DNA from: Pseudomonadota bacterium
GTDB taxonomy: Bacteria > Pseudomonadota > Gammaproteobacteria > Steroidobacterales > Steroidobacteraceae
NCBI GenBank assembly: GCA_021792555.1
Contig: JAJYUL010000002.1
Span: 117,739 to 181,738 of the forward strand
Reading direction: 5' to 3'
Length of the DNA stretch: 64,000 nt
Shown: piece after piece, positions 38,062 to 47,800 of the stretch
How positions within the stretch are numbered: position 1 is the first letter of the stretch
Layout of the letters: every line of letters starts with the position of its first letter
The notes under the pieces: generated by a model
The model's database searches: none
Told to the model about the DNA's origin: nothing
The model's input: only the letters and a program-made list of their open reading frames with translations
Translations under genes and position numbers: made by a program

Positions 38062-39939
38062 ATGCGACTGCTGTTGATCAATCCCAAGTCTCCCGAGAGC
38101 TTCTGGAACTTCCACTGGGCGGTGAGCGAGGTGCTCGCCGACAAGCGCGCGGTCAACCCGCCCCTCGGGCTCGCCACTCTCGCGGCGCTGTGTCCGCCGC
38201 ACTGGCAGGTGCGCATCGTCGATGAGAACGTCGAGCCGCTGCCGCTTCAGCCCGAGGCCGACCTGATCGGCATCGGCGGCATGGGCGTGCAGTTCCCGCG
38301 CCAGCGCGAGCTCATCGAGTACTACCGCGGACTCGGCCACTTCGTGGTCGCCGGCGGCAGCTTCGCCTCCCTGTGTCCGGAGCGCTACGAGGGGCTTGCC
38401 GATGCCGTGATCTGCGGGGAGGCCGAGCGCATCTGGCCGCGCTTCTGTGCGGACTTCGAGGCCGGCGCCACAGAGCCGCTGTACCGCGAGGACGGCGTGG
38501 TCAACCTGGAGGACTCCCCGGTGCCGCGCTTCGATCTGCTGCCGCTGCACCTGTACACCACCGCCACGATGCAGTTCTCGCGCGGCTGCCCGTACCTGTG
38601 CGAATTCTGCGACATCATCGTCATGTTCGGCCGCAAGCCGCGCCAGAAGAGCCTCACCCAGGTCGAGCGCGAGCTCGATGCGCTGCGCGGCCACGGCGTA
38701 CGCAAGGTGTTCTTCGTCGACGACAACCTGATCGGCAATCGGGCGGTCGCCAAGAAGCTGCTGCGCTTTCTCGCCGAGTATCAGCGCCGGCACGACTACG
38801 CGTTCAGCTTCGGCACCGAGACCTCGCTGAACCTCGCCGAGGACGAGGAGCTGATGCAGCTGATGCGCGCGGCGGGATTCCGCTGGACGTTCATCGGCAT
38901 CGAATCGCCCGACGAGGCGAGCCTGCGCGAGATGCGCAAGGTGCAGAACATGCGCGCCGATGCGCTCAGCTCCGTGCAGCGCATCCACGGCCACGGCATC
39001 GAGGTGCTCGCCGGCTTCATCGTCGGCTTCGACAACGACACCGTCGCCACCTTCGAGCGCCAGTACGAGTTCATCGCCCGCTCCGGGATCCAGACGGCCA
39101 TGATCGGTCTGCTGCACGCCATGCCGCGCACGCCGCTCTATGAGCGACTGCACGCCGCGGGCCGCCTGCGCGAGACCGACAGCGGCGGCGACAACACCAA
39201 GCTCGACACCAACGTCGAGCCGCTCAACATGAGCCGCGATGAGCTCATCGACGGCTACCGCGACCTGCACCGCCGGCTGCTCGCCGACCGGGCGATCGCG
39301 CGGCGTATCCGCAGCAAGTGCCGCTCGCTCGGCCGGCCCGCAGGCGGCATGGAGTACGGGGCGGCCACGGGGTTTGCCATCCTGCTGCGCCTGATCTGGC
39401 GCGGCATCCTGCCGGGTGGCCCGCGCCGCCACTGGCACTTCCTGCGCACCATCCCGTGGCGCAAGCCCTGGCAGATTCCGTTCGTGGTCGGCGACTGGAT
39501 CGTCGGACTGTCCATGCAGGACTACGCGCGCCGGCACTTCGGCACCGCCGTACCGCACAGCGCGCGCTCCGGCGCCGAGCCCCTGGCACGCCTGGCGCGC
39601 ACGCTGCGCCGCTCACGCGCCGGTGAGGTGTCGGTGAGTCCCGGGCGGGTGCAGGAGGATGCGCTGGTGCTCGATCTGTGGCTGCAGGCCATGCCCGGCC
39701 GCGCCCTTCGGCGCATCGCTGCGGACCTCGGCGCCCTGCTGCGCGAAACGCCGGCACAGCTCACGCTGCGCATCGAGCATCTCAGCGGCGCGGATCTGCT
39801 GCGCATGCGGCGGCTGCTGCGTCGGCTGCGGCGCTTCGCCGACCGGGTCTCGATCGAGACCGGATCGCTGCACGCCTCGATCCTTGCGCAAGCCTGGCCG
39901 TTCCAGCTGCGCCTGCGGGCCTCGGCTCCCGGCGCCTGA
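38062..39939 (+). CDS. B12-binding radical SAM protein with DUF4070 domain
   Basis: A 625-residue protein. It has a cobalamin-binding-type N-terminal domain (about 1-140; LLLINPKSPESFWNFHWAVS), a radical SAM core with the cluster motif SRGCPYLCEFCDII (about residue 178), FVDDNLIGN and FIGIESPDEASL, then a DUF4070 region around GGDNTKLDTNVEPL. A basic C-terminal extension of about 170 residues follows. The CxxxCxxC motif is intact, so it should bind [4Fe-4S] and SAM. Related proteins act in hopanoid and other lipid or tetrapyrrole modifications; the reaction here is unknown. Its oxygen-sensitive cofactors fit the upstream FNR-like box. Confidence 0.88.
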   Translation: MRLLLINPKSPESFWNFHWAVSEVLADKRAVNPPLGLATLAALCPPHWQVRIVDENVEPLPLQPEADLIGIGGMGVQFPRQRELIEYYRGLGHFVVAGGSFASLCPERYEGLADAVICGEAERIWPRFCADFEAGATEPLYREDGVVNLEDSPVPRFDLLPLHLYTTATMQFSRGCPYLCEFCDIIVMFGRKPRQKSLTQVERELDALRGHGVRKVFFVDDNLIGNRAVAKKLLRFLAEYQRRHDYAFSFGTETSLNLAEDEELMQLMRAAGFRWTFIGIESPDEASLREMRKVQNMRADALSSVQRIHGHGIEVLAGFIVGFDNDTVATFERQYEFIARSGIQTAMIGLLHAMPRTPLYERLHAAGRLRETDSGGDNTKLDTNVEPLNMSRDELIDGYRDLHRRLLADRAIARRIRSKCRSLGRPAGGMEYGAATGFAILLRLIWRGILPGGPRRHWHFLRTIPWRKPWQIPFVVGDWIVGLSMQDYARRHFGTAVPHSARSGAEPLARLARTLRRSRAGEVSVSPGRVQEDALVLDLWLQAMPGRALRRIAADLGALLRETPAQLTLRIEHLSGADLLRMRRLLRRLRRFADRVSIETGSLHASILAQAWPFQLRLRASAPGA

Positions 39940-39945
39940 GGTGCC

Positions 39946-40683
39946 TCAGGCGCACCCGCCGCCGAGTGCGGCGAGCGCCTCGGGCCGCAGCACGCTGATG
40001 TCCCGGGCGCGCACCCGCAGCCAGCCTTCCCGCTTGAAGGTGCTGAGCGCGCGGCTGACGGTCTCGAGCGTCAGACCGAGATGGCGGGCGATGTCAGCAC
40101 GGCTCATGCTCAGGCGGAACTCCGTCGGCGACAGTCCGCGCCGCGCCAGCCGCTCGGACAGATCGGCCAGGAAATGCGCGACGCGGCCGCGGGCATCGCT
40201 CTGGGCGAGCTCCCCGCGCAGCCGCTGGGCCTCATCGAGCGCCTGGCCGAGCAGGCGCAGGATCTCGCGCCGCAGCCCCGGCAGACGCTCGAGCAGTTGC
40301 TCGAGCTTGCGCATCGGAACACGGCAGTAACTGAGCGGCTCGAGTGCGCTGACTTCGCACGTGTAGCGGCCGCTCGCAAAGCCTTCGAGCCCCACCGCCT
40401 CGCCGGGCAGGACGAACCCGTGAACCTGCTCGGTGCCCTCCAGCGTGACGCTGTAGCGCTTGGCCGAGCCGCTGCGCACCACGAGCAGGGCGGCCATCGG
40501 CTCACCGGCGCGCACCAGCGTGACGCCGGGGAGCACCTGGCGGCCGCGCTCGACCGCCGCCTCGAGCGCGCGGGCCTCCTCGCCCGGCAGATGCGCCGGC
40601 AGACAAATGGGCTTCAGCGCGCAATCCCGGCACGATACGCATACCGGCGCGGCGGACCCGATCTGTTGACCCCTGCTGCTCAT
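39946..40683 (-). CDS. fnr: FNR/ANR-type oxygen-sensing regulator
   Basis: A 245-residue Crp/Fnr-family activator. The N-terminus carries CVSCRDCALKPIC, giving Cys18, Cys21 and Cys27 with the FNR spacing C-x2-C-x5-C, plus Cys15. A further Cys109 corresponds to the fourth ligand, so an O2-labile [4Fe-4S] cluster is expected. The sensory barrel is followed by a dimer helix and the DNA-binding SRADIARHLGLTLETVSRAL. A minus-strand -10 TATAGT (40697-40692) places the transcript start within two or three bases of ATG 40683. Nearby FNR boxes at 40738, 44685 and 37944 make the ubi genes and the radical SAM gene its likely local targets. Confidence 0.92.
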   Translation of the reverse strand: MSSRGQQIGSAAPVCVSCRDCALKPICLPAHLPGEEARALEAAVERGRQVLPGVTLVRAGEPMAALLVVRSGSAKRYSVTLEGTEQVHGFVLPGEAVGLEGFASGRYTCEVSALEPLSYCRVPMRKLEQLLERLPGLRREILRLLGQALDEAQRLRGELAQSDARGRVAHFLADLSERLARRGLSPTEFRLSMSRADIARHLGLTLETVSRALSTFKREGWLRVRARDISVLRPEALAALGGGCA

Positions 40684-40737
40684 GGGACGGAACTATATAT
40701 CGCCGCGCAGCGCGCAGCCGACGCGCATTATCGGCAC

Positions 40738-40778
40738 TTGACGCGGATCAAATTTTGCGCCGTTGCGGCCGCTACCAT
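40738..40778 (+). promoter_or_regulatory. FNR box and -10 of the ubiT promoter
   Basis: TTGAC-GCGG-ATCAA (40738-40751) has one mismatch to the FNR consensus. TACCAT (40773-40778) is a -10-like hexamer downstream at class II spacing. The box centre (40744.5) is 41.5 bp upstream of A40786, the first base of the ubiT ATG, so the mRNA would be leaderless. In the other direction the box is centred about 60 bp upstream of the predicted fnr start, a class I-like position, so fnr autoregulation is possible. Confidence 0.65.
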
Positions 40779-40785
40779 GGGCGGC

Positions 40786-41289
40786 ATGATCTCGCTCCTG
40801 CCCCCCCGCCCGCCGCCGCTGGCGGACCTCGACCCGATCAGCCCGCTGTTCGTGCGCGTATTCAATCACTGGGCGCGCGGCCAGAACATCGGCGCCGCCC
40901 TCGAGACCCTCGAGGGCAAGCGGGTACGCATCCGCCTCACCGATGTCCCGCTGCAGCTGAACCTGTGCGTCAGCCATGGCGCACTGAAGGTGGCGCCGGC
41001 GCGAGCTGAGCCGCACGTGACGCTGCGCGGGCGAGGTGTGGATTTTGCGCGGCTCGCCACCCGCGCCGAAGATCCCGACACGCTGTTCTTCCAGCGCCGC
41101 TTGAGCCTGGAGGGCGAGACCGAAACGGGCCTGGCGATCAAGAACGCGCTGGACGCGTTCGAGTGGGACTGGCGGCGCCACTTCGCCGCGCTGGTGCCGG
41201 ATGGCCTGCTGCAGCTGCTGCGCGCAGCGCTGCGGCCGCTGCCCCGTCCGCCGAGCGGCCCGTTCGAGCGCCACCGCCCGCCGCGCTAG
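40786..41289 (+). CDS. ubiT: UbiT, SCP2-domain protein of O2-independent ubiquinone synthesis
   Basis: A 167-residue SCP2 (sterol carrier protein 2)-like protein: FVRVFNHWARGQNIGAALET, VRIRLTDVPLQLNLCVSHGA, and FFQRRLSLEGETETGLAIKN. In gammaproteobacteria UbiT (YhbT) binds quinone-biosynthesis lipids and is needed with UbiU and UbiV for anaerobic ubiquinone synthesis. ubiV and ubiU end-face it on the other strand, 5 bp away, supporting the assignment. There are two possible ATGs, 40777 and 40786. I choose 40786 because the FNR promoter geometry puts the transcript start there. Confidence 0.88.
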   Translation: MISLLPPRPPPLADLDPISPLFVRVFNHWARGQNIGAALETLEGKRVRIRLTDVPLQLNLCVSHGALKVAPARAEPHVTLRGRGVDFARLATRAEDPDTLFFQRRLSLEGETETGLAIKNALDAFEWDWRRHFAALVPDGLLQLLRAALRPLPRPPSGPFERHRPPR

Positions 41290-41293
41290 TCAC

Positions 41294-42157
41294 TCACCGG
41301 CGCGCCTCGAGCATCGGACCGCTGCAGTAGCCGCCCGGCAGCGCGCTCGCCGGACACTGCGCCGTGCGCTGCCCGCGCACCGCCTGCGCGAATGCCTCGA
41401 TCACTTCTGCGAAGGGCACCGCGGTGTGCGAGTGCGGCGAGAGCCGCAGCATCTGCACGCCGGCTGCATCAAGCTCGCTCACGCAATCGATCAGATTGCG
41501 CACCTGCGCCGACTGCGCCTGCACCCCATTCAGCGCGAACAGCGGCTCGTGCTCGCGCGTATAGACGGTGAGCCCGTCGCGATCCTCGCCGCACACGAAG
41601 CTGCAGTCGTCCTTGTTGCGGCGCCGCACGCGCGCGCTGAAGCAGCGGGCGGAGAAGGCGAGCGGCATGCGCCCATAGGCGAACACCTCGCACTCCATGC
41701 CGTCGGGCCGCTCGGCGAGCAGTTCGGCGAGCGCGGGCGTGTCGAGCTCGAGTGGCGCCACCCAGCGCCGCGCGCCGAGCGCGCCGAGCAGCCGCAGGGT
41801 CTGCCCGTTGTAGACGTTCAGGTGGGGGCCCGCGACGAACGGCCGGCCGCCGGCGAGCTGCACCGCCGCCATGTCGTTGGCCTCGATGGTCACGTTGCCG
41901 GAGACGATCCGGCTGAGCGCCGCGAGCTCCGACTCCGCCTCCATCAGCGCCAGGGTGGAGAAGATGACCTCCTTGCCGGCGGCTGTGAGCTCGCTCGCGA
42001 TCGCAGCCCAGTCGGCCTGCTTCAGCGCCCTGCGCTTGGAGCAGACCACCTCACCGAGATAGACGCTCTCGACCGGCGCCGATGCGAGCGCGCGGTAGAA
42101 CGCGAACACGTCCGCGCGCTCCCAGTAGTACAGCAGTGGACCGACCGACAGCTTCAT
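41294..42157 (-). CDS. ubiV: UbiV, O2-independent ubiquinone hydroxylation protein
   Basis: A 287-residue U32-peptidase-family protein. The four cysteines known to hold the [4Fe-4S] cluster of E. coli UbiV are present: Cys39 (YLGEVVCSKRR), Cys172 (SARCFSARV), Cys185 and Cys189 (KDDCSFVCG). With UbiU it forms a heterodimer that hydroxylates ubiquinone precursors without O2, using prephenate-derived chemistry. It is the last gene of ubiD-ubiU-ubiV, 13 bp after ubiU. It is cytoplasmic. Confidence 0.93.
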   Translation of the reverse strand: MKLSVGPLLYYWERADVFAFYRALASAPVESVYLGEVVCSKRRALKQADWAAIASELTAAGKEVIFSTLALMEAESELAALSRIVSGNVTIEANDMAAVQLAGGRPFVAGPHLNVYNGQTLRLLGALGARRWVAPLELDTPALAELLAERPDGMECEVFAYGRMPLAFSARCFSARVRRRNKDDCSFVCGEDRDGLTVYTREHEPLFALNGVQAQSAQVRNLIDCVSELDAAGVQMLRLSPHSHTAVPFAEVIEAFAQAVRGQRTAQCPASALPGGYCSGPMLEARR

Positions 42158-42170
42158 CGCTCAACACCTC

Positions 42171-43184
42171 CTATTGCCAGGGCCTGCTGTAGGCCCCCAG
42201 TGTGTGGGAACGTCCCTCGGTGAGCCGCTCGAGCGCCGCGGCATGCGATGCCGGCGGGCGATAGCCGGCCGGGTCGCGCAGGCAGGCATCGAGCGCGGCG
42301 CGCAGCGCACGGGTCACCTGCGCCACGTATGCCGGGCTGCGCTGACGCCCTTCCACCTTGATGGCGCTGACGCCGGCGGCGAGCAGCTGAGGCAGAATGT
42401 CGAGCACGTTCAGGCTGGTCGGCTCCTCCAGCGCGTGCATGACCGAGCCGAGCGCCTCGAAGCGTCCCTTGCACAGCGTCGGGTACCCGGCCGCCTCCCC
42501 GGGCGCGAACTCGTCGATGAGCACGCCGTTCAGGCGGGCCTGCCGGCCGCTCGGCCGCTCCTGCCAGCGCACCGCATGCGCCGGGGAGCACACCCCGTGG
42601 GTGTTGGGCGACTCGCCCGTCACGTGCGCCGAGAGCGCGCAGCGTCCCTCGACCATGATGCACAGGCTCCCGAAGCCGAACACTTCGATCTGCACTCCGC
42701 TGCGCTCGATCACCCGCTGCACCTGCGCCACCGACAGCACGCGCGGCAGCACCGCGCGGCGGATCCCGAAGCGCTCGCGGTAGAACTGCAGCGCGCGCCA
42801 ATTGCTCGCCGAACCCTGCACCGACAGGTGCAGGGCGACCTCGGGATGGCGTTCGGCGGCATAGCCGAGGAGCCCCGCGTCAGCGAGGATCAGAGCATCG
42901 GCGCCGACGCCGGCCGCCGCATCCACCGCGGCAATGGCCGCCGCCCAGCGGCTCGGCCGCGGATAGACGTTCAACGCAATGAACACCCGCGCGCCGCGCC
43001 TGTGGGCGTACTCGATGCCGGCGCGCGCATCGTCGGCGGAGAAGTTCAGGCCGGGAAAATTGCGCGCATTCAGGCCGTCGCGAAAGCCGAGGTATACCGC
43101 GTCGGCGCCGTTGTCGACCGCCGCATGCAGCGCCGGCAGGCTGCCGGCCGGACAGACCAGCTCGATAGCGCCGCGCTCAGCCAT
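42171..43184 (-). CDS. ubiU: UbiU, O2-independent ubiquinone hydroxylation protein
   Basis: A 337-residue U32-family protein, partner of UbiV. The N-terminal [20 protein letters not shown] and [16 protein letters not shown] are typical. Cluster cysteines are Cys175 and Cys182 ([11 protein letters not shown]), Cys199 ([10 protein letters not shown]) and Cys238 (YPTLCKGRF), each shifted by six from the E. coli positions 169, 176, 193 and 232. The ATG overlaps the end of ubiD by eight bases, so the gene is translationally coupled to the decarboxylase that acts in the same pathway. Confidence 0.94.
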   Translation of the reverse strand: MAERGAIELVCPAGSLPALHAAVDNGADAVYLGFRDGLNARNFPGLNFSADDARAGIEYAHRRGARVFIALNVYPRPSRWAAAIAAVDAAAGVGADALILADAGLLGYAAERHPEVALHLSVQGSASNWRALQFYRERFGIRRAVLPRVLSVAQVQRVIERSGVQIEVFGFGSLCIMVEGRCALSAHVTGESPNTHGVCSPAHAVRWQERPSGRQARLNGVLIDEFAPGEAAGYPTLCKGRFEALGSVMHALEEPTSLNVLDILPQLLAAGVSAIKVEGRQRSPAYVAQVTRALRAALDACLRDPAGYRPPASHAAALERLTEGRSHTLGAYSRPWQ

Positions 43185-44649
43185 GATTCATGCACTCCCG
43201 CCACAGCGCATCGACGCGCTGCTCCACCGCCGCGTCGAGCCGGATGGGCCGGCCCCATTCGCGGGTGCGCTCCCCGGGCCACTTGCTGGTGGCATCGAGG
43301 CCGAGCTTCGAGCCGATGCCGCTCACCGGGCTGGCGAAATCGAGATAGTCGATCGGCGTGTTCTCGACCAGCATCGAGTCGCGCGCCGGATCGACGCGCG
43401 TTGCGACCGCCCAGATGACCTCCTGCCAGTTGCGCACATCGATGTCCTCGTCGGTGACGATCACGAACTTGGTGTAGGTGAACTGGCGCAGATACGACCA
43501 GATGGCCATCATGATGCGCCGCGCATGGCCGGGGTACTGCTTGCGGATGCTGACCACCGCGACACGGTAGGAACACGCCTCGGGCGGCAGGTAGAAGTCG
43601 ACGACCTCGGGGAACACGCGCCTGAGGATCGGCACGAACACCTCGTTCAGCGCCACCGCCATCACCGACGGCTCGTCGTGTGGCGAGCGGCCCATGTAAC
43701 TGCCCTGATAGATCGCCCCGTCGCGCAGATGCATCCGCTCCAGGGTGAGCACCGGGAAGGTGGCCTGGGAGTTGTAATAGCCGGTGTGATCGCCGAACGG
43801 ACCCTCGAGCGCCGTATCGCCCGGCTGGATGAACCCCTCGAGCACGATCTCCGCCCCCGCCGGCGCATCGAGGCCGGTGAGCTCGCAGCGCACGACGCTG
43901 CTGCGCTCCCCGCGCAGCAGGCCCGCGAACTCGTACTCCGAGAGCGTATCGGGAATGGGCGCCGCCGCCGCGAGCAGCGTCGCCGGATCGGTGCCGATCG
44001 CGATGAGCACCGGAAAGGGCTCCCCGGGGCGGTCCGCCTGCCAGTCGGCGAAATCGCCCGCTCCGCCCCGGTGCGCCAGCCAGCGCATGATCACGCGGTC
44101 GCGCCCGATCACCTGCTGGCGGTAGACCGCGACGTTCTGGCGCGCCTTGCGCGTGCCGCGTGTGACCACCAGGCCGAGCGTGATCAGCCGCGCGGCATCC
44201 TCCGGCCAGCAGCGCTGAATCGGCAGGCGGGCGAGGTCGATCTGTCCGCCCCCGAGGGTGTGTTCCTGGAACGGCGCGCGCGCAACGCGGCGGGGCGCCA
44301 CGTGCGCCAGCTGCGCGAACTGCGGCCAGCTGGCGAGCGCTTCGCGCACGTTGCCGGGCCAGTGCGGCTCCTTCAGCGCAGCCAGCAGCTCACCGAGCTC
44401 ACGCAGCGCGCCGGTGCGCTCACGTCCGAGGGCGGCCTCGATGCGCCGGGCATGCCCGAACAGGTTGCCGAGCAGCGCGTGATGCGCGCCGGTCGGCCGC
44501 TCGAACAGCAGCGCCGGGCCCTGCCGCTTCAGGGCGCGCAGGCAGAACGAGGTGCTTTCGAGCTCCGGGTTGACCGCAACGGGGACGCGGCGCAGATCGC
44601 CGCGCTCTTCCAGGTGCGCGAGAAATGTGCGCAGATCGTGAAATGCCAT
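43177..44649 (-). CDS. ubiD: 3-octaprenyl-4-hydroxybenzoate decarboxylase
   Basis: UbiD decarboxylates polyprenyl-4-hydroxybenzoate in ubiquinone synthesis using prenylated FMN. The 490-residue protein has the family landmarks [36 protein letters not shown] with an active-site Glu, and [16 protein letters not shown]. Here it heads an operon with ubiU and ubiV, giving one anaerobic unit for decarboxylation and hydroxylation. ATG 44649 lies about 42 bp from the centre of a perfect FNR box, so it is probably induced when oxygen falls. ubiX is not in the window. Confidence 0.95.
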   Translation of the reverse strand: MAFHDLRTFLAHLEERGDLRRVPVAVNPELESTSFCLRALKRQGPALLFERPTGAHHALLGNLFGHARRIEAALGRERTGALRELGELLAALKEPHWPGNVREALASWPQFAQLAHVAPRRVARAPFQEHTLGGGQIDLARLPIQRCWPEDAARLITLGLVVTRGTRKARQNVAVYRQQVIGRDRVIMRWLAHRGGAGDFADWQADRPGEPFPVLIAIGTDPATLLAAAAPIPDTLSEYEFAGLLRGERSSVVRCELTGLDAPAGAEIVLEGFIQPGDTALEGPFGDHTGYYNSQATFPVLTLERMHLRDGAIYQGSYMGRSPHDEPSVMAVALNEVFVPILRRVFPEVVDFYLPPEACSYRVAVVSIRKQYPGHARRIMMAIWSYLRQFTYTKFVIVTDEDIDVRNWQEVIWAVATRVDPARDSMLVENTPIDYLDFASPVSGIGSKLGLDATSKWPGERTREWGRPIRLDAAVEQRVDALWRECMNHG

Positions 44650-44657
44650 CCGCGCGC

Positions 44658-44698
44658 ACGCTAGCGCAGCGTGCGCGCGGGGGCTTGATGCGGATCAA
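44658..44698 (-). promoter_or_regulatory. perfect FNR box and -10 of the ubiD-ubiU-ubiV operon
   Basis: TTGAT-GCGG-ATCAA (44685-44698) matches the FNR consensus at every fixed position. On the minus strand TAGCGT (44663-44658) is a -10-like hexamer. The box centre is 42.5 bp upstream of the ubiD ATG, the class II activator geometry, leaving at most two bases of 5' leader. No Shine-Dalgarno is visible, in keeping with a leaderless mRNA. Confidence 0.75.
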
Positions 44699-44730
44699 AT
44701 TCCGCGCGGTCCGGACGGTCCGCGGCGCGC

Positions 44731-47700
44731 CTACTCGGCGGCCGCCTGCAGCGCGGCCGCCCGCGCGCGCTCGTGCTCATGATCGGCCGCGAGCAGCAGA
44801 TACACCGCCGGGACGATGAACAGCGTGAACAGCGTCCCGATCGACAGCCCCGTGGCGATCACGATGCCCATGGCGCGCCGCCCGGCCGCTCCGGCGCCGC
44901 TGGCGAACACGAGCGGCAGCACGCCCATGACCATCGCCGCGGTGGTCATCAGGATCGGCCGCAGCCGCACCTCCGCGGCCTCCTCGATCGCCTGAAGCTT
45001 GCCGTGCCCGGCGCGCTGCAGATCGTTGGCGAACTGCACCATCAGGATGCCGTGCTTGCTGATCAGACCGAGCAGCGTCACGAGCCCGACCTGGGTGTAG
45101 ATGTTGAGCGTGGTCACGCCGATGTTGATGAACAGCAGCGCGCCGAACAGCGCCGCCGGCACCGACACCAGAATGACCACCGGATCGCGGAAACTCTCGA
45201 ACAGCGCCGCGAGCGACAGGAACACGATGATCAGCGAGAAGCCGAACGTGACGAGGAAGCTGCTCGAGCCCTGCATGAACTGGCGGGACTGCCCGGAGTA
45301 GTTGGCGTTGAAGCCGCTCGGCGCGACCTGCTGCAGCGTCTTGCGCAGGAACGCGAGCGCCTCGCCCTGCGGCACCGCCGCCGCCCCGGCGATGGTGGCC
45401 GAGTTCAGCCGCTGGAAGTGGTTGATCGACTCCGGCACCACTTCGCGCTTGAGCGTTGCCACGGTGCCGAGCTGCACCAGCGCGCCGCCGGCGGTGCGCA
45501 GGTGATAGTCGAGCACCTGGCTCGGGTTCAGGCGGAACTTCTGCAGCACCTGCGGGATCACCCGGTAGGAGCGTCCGGCGAGCTCGAAGTAATTGACGTA
45601 CCCGCCGCCGAGCGCCGCACCGAGCGTGTCGGCCACATCCTGCTGCGTCAGACCGAGGTCGGCCACCTTGTAGGGATTGACCACGATCTTGTCCTGCGGC
45701 TGGTCGATCTTGAGGTCCGAATCGACGAAGAAGAACAGACCGCTCTCACGTGCCCGCTCGAGCACCTTCTGCGCCACCGGGTAGAGGTTGGCGATCGGCT
45801 CGGCGGTGGTGATCACGAACTGCACGGGCAGGCCCTGCGCCCCGGGGAGCGAGGGGAACTGGAAGGCCGCGATCTGCGCTCCGGCGATGTGGTTCCAGCG
45901 CTGCTGCAGCACCTGCTGCAGCTCACTCGCCGTGCGAGTCCGCTCATCCCAGGGCTTGAGCAGAATGCCGCCGAAGCCCTGGTTGACCGACGGGGAGCCG
46001 AGCATCTGGAACGCCTGGCGGTACTCCGGCAGCGTCTTCGCGGCATTGAAGATCTGCTGCGTATAGGTCTGCATCTGCTGCAGCGTCGCATCCGGCGGCC
46101 CGATCAGCTGGTAGAGCACCACGCCCTCGTCCTCCTGGGGCGCGAGCTGGGACTTGGAGGTCTTGAGCAGATAGAACACGGCGCCGAGCAGCAGCAGCCC
46201 GAGCACGATCAGCACCGGCCAGGTGGCGAGCCAGCTCGACAGCATGCGCCGATACCCGGCGCGCAGCCGATTGAAGGCACGATCGAGCAGGTGCGTGAAG
46301 CGATTGTCCTCCTGCTCGCTGCGGAAGAGGCGCGAGCAGAGCATAGGCGAGAGCGTAAGCGCAATGATCGCCGAGCAGACCACTGCACCGACCAGGGTGA
46401 AGGCGAACTGCGTGAACAGCGCGCCGGTGAGACCGGTCTGGAAGGCGATCGGCGCGTAGGCGGCGACCAGCACCACGGTCATGGCGATGATCGGTCCGTT
46501 GAGCTCGTGCGCGCCGAGCACGGCGGCCTCGAGCGGCGAGCGGCCCTCCTTCATGTGCCGATCGATGTTCTCCACCACGATGATGGCATCGTCGACCACC
46601 AGCCCGATCGCCAGCACCAGCGCGAGCAGAGTCAGCAGATTGATCGAATAGCCGAGCGCGAGCATGAAGATGAACGCGCCCACGATCGACAGCGGCATGG
46701 CGAGCGCAGGCACCGCCGAGGCGCGCGGGCTGCCGAGGAACAGGAAGATGACTGCGGTGACGATCAGCAGCGTCTCGATCAGCGTACGCACCACATCGAC
46801 GATGGAGGCGTAGATGAAGGTGGTGCCGTCGAACACCACTTTTTGCGTGATTCCGTTCGGCAGCTGCTGGGCGATCTGCGGCAGCTCGGCCTTCACGCGG
46901 CTCGCGACGGTGAGCACGCTGGCGCTCGGCGCCGCCTTGATGCCCACGAACACGCCCGGTCGGCCGCTGAAGCGCACGGCGGAATCGTAGTTCTCCGCGC
47001 CGAGCACCACTGTCGCCACGTCCTTCAGCCGCACGATCGCCCCGTCCTGGTCGCGGATGACCAGGTTGCGGAATTCACGCAGCGTGTTCGGGTTGGTCGA
47101 GGCGGTGAGCTTGATGCTCACCATCTGCCCCTTGGTCTGGCCGGCGGCGGAAAGATAGTTGTTGGTCGCGAGCGCCTGAAAGACGTCGGCGGCCGTCACG
47201 CCGTGGGCTGCCATGCGGTTCGGATCGAGCCAGGCGCGCAGCGCGAAGGTGCGTCCACCGATGATCTCCGCGTTCTGCACGCCGGGTATGGCGTTCAACT
47301 CCGGCTGCACGACACGCAGCAGGAAGTCGGTCAGCGCGTTGGTGGGTATCACCTTGCTGAAGTAGCCGATGTACATCGTATCGGCGGTCTGGGTCTTGGC
47401 CAGCTGGATCACCGGCAATTGCGACTGCGGCGGCAGCTGATTGCGCACCGCGTTCACCTGGGCGCTGATCTCGGTCAGCGCGCGGTTCGCGTTGTAGTTG
47501 AGCCGCAGCGTCGCAGTGATCACCGAGCTGCCGGTGCTCGAGGAGGAGGACATGTAGTCGATGCCCTGCGCCTGAGCGATGGCCGCCTCGAGCGGCTGGG
47601 TGATGAACCCGGCCACCGTCTGGGCATCCGCGCCGTAGTAATCGGTGGTGACGGTGATGACCGCGCTCTGGGTCTTCGGGTACTGCGTGACCGGCAGCTG

Positions 47701-47790
47701 GAAGATCGCGCGCAGCCCCAGCACCAGCATCAGCAGGCTGACGACCGCCGACAGTACCGGCCGGCGGATGAAAATTTCGGTGAATTTCAC
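44731..47790 (-). CDS. RND efflux pump inner-membrane transporter
   Basis: A 1019-residue HAE-1-type RND permease with 12 transmembrane helices and two large periplasmic loops. Seen: the N-terminal FIRRPVLSAVVSLLMLVLGL, the proton-relay helix LAIGLVVDDAIIVVENIDRH with its Asp pair, and GLTGALFTQFAFTLVGAVVC. It follows the membrane-fusion-protein gene by 10 bp on the same strand. Drug or solvent export is the usual role; no substrate can be named. No outer-membrane channel gene is present, so it probably shares a TolC-like partner. Confidence 0.93.
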   Translation of the reverse strand: MKFTEIFIRRPVLSAVVSLLMLVLGLRAIFQLPVTQYPKTQSAVITVTTDYYGADAQTVAGFITQPLEAAIAQAQGIDYMSSSSSTGSSVITATLRLNYNANRALTEISAQVNAVRNQLPPQSQLPVIQLAKTQTADTMYIGYFSKVIPTNALTDFLLRVVQPELNAIPGVQNAEIIGGRTFALRAWLDPNRMAAHGVTAADVFQALATNNYLSAAGQTKGQMVSIKLTASTNPNTLREFRNLVIRDQDGAIVRLKDVATVVLGAENYDSAVRFSGRPGVFVGIKAAPSASVLTVASRVKAELPQIAQQLPNGITQKVVFDGTTFIYASIVDVVRTLIETLLIVTAVIFLFLGSPRASAVPALAMPLSIVGAFIFMLALGYSINLLTLLALVLAIGLVVDDAIIVVENIDRHMKEGRSPLEAAVLGAHELNGPIIAMTVVLVAAYAPIAFQTGLTGALFTQFAFTLVGAVVCSAIIALTLSPMLCSRLFRSEQEDNRFTHLLDRAFNRLRAGYRRMLSSWLATWPVLIVLGLLLLGAVFYLLKTSKSQLAPQEDEGVVLYQLIGPPDATLQQMQTYTQQIFNAAKTLPEYRQAFQMLGSPSVNQGFGGILLKPWDERTRTASELQQVLQQRWNHIAGAQIAAFQFPSLPGAQGLPVQFVITTAEPIANLYPVAQKVLERARESGLFFFVDSDLKIDQPQDKIVVNPYKVADLGLTQQDVADTLGAALGGGYVNYFELAGRSYRVIPQVLQKFRLNPSQVLDYHLRTAGGALVQLGTVATLKREVVPESINHFQRLNSATIAGAAAVPQGEALAFLRKTLQQVAPSGFNANYSGQSRQFMQGSSSFLVTFGFSLIIVFLSLAALFESFRDPVVILVSVPAALFGALLFINIGVTTLNIYTQVGLVTLLGLISKHGILMVQFANDLQRAGHGKLQAIEEAAEVRLRPILMTTAAMVMGVLPLVFASGAGAAGRRAMGIVIATGLSIGTLFTLFIVPAVYLLLAADHEHERARAAALQAAAE

Positions 47791-47800
47791 GCCGGCCGCC

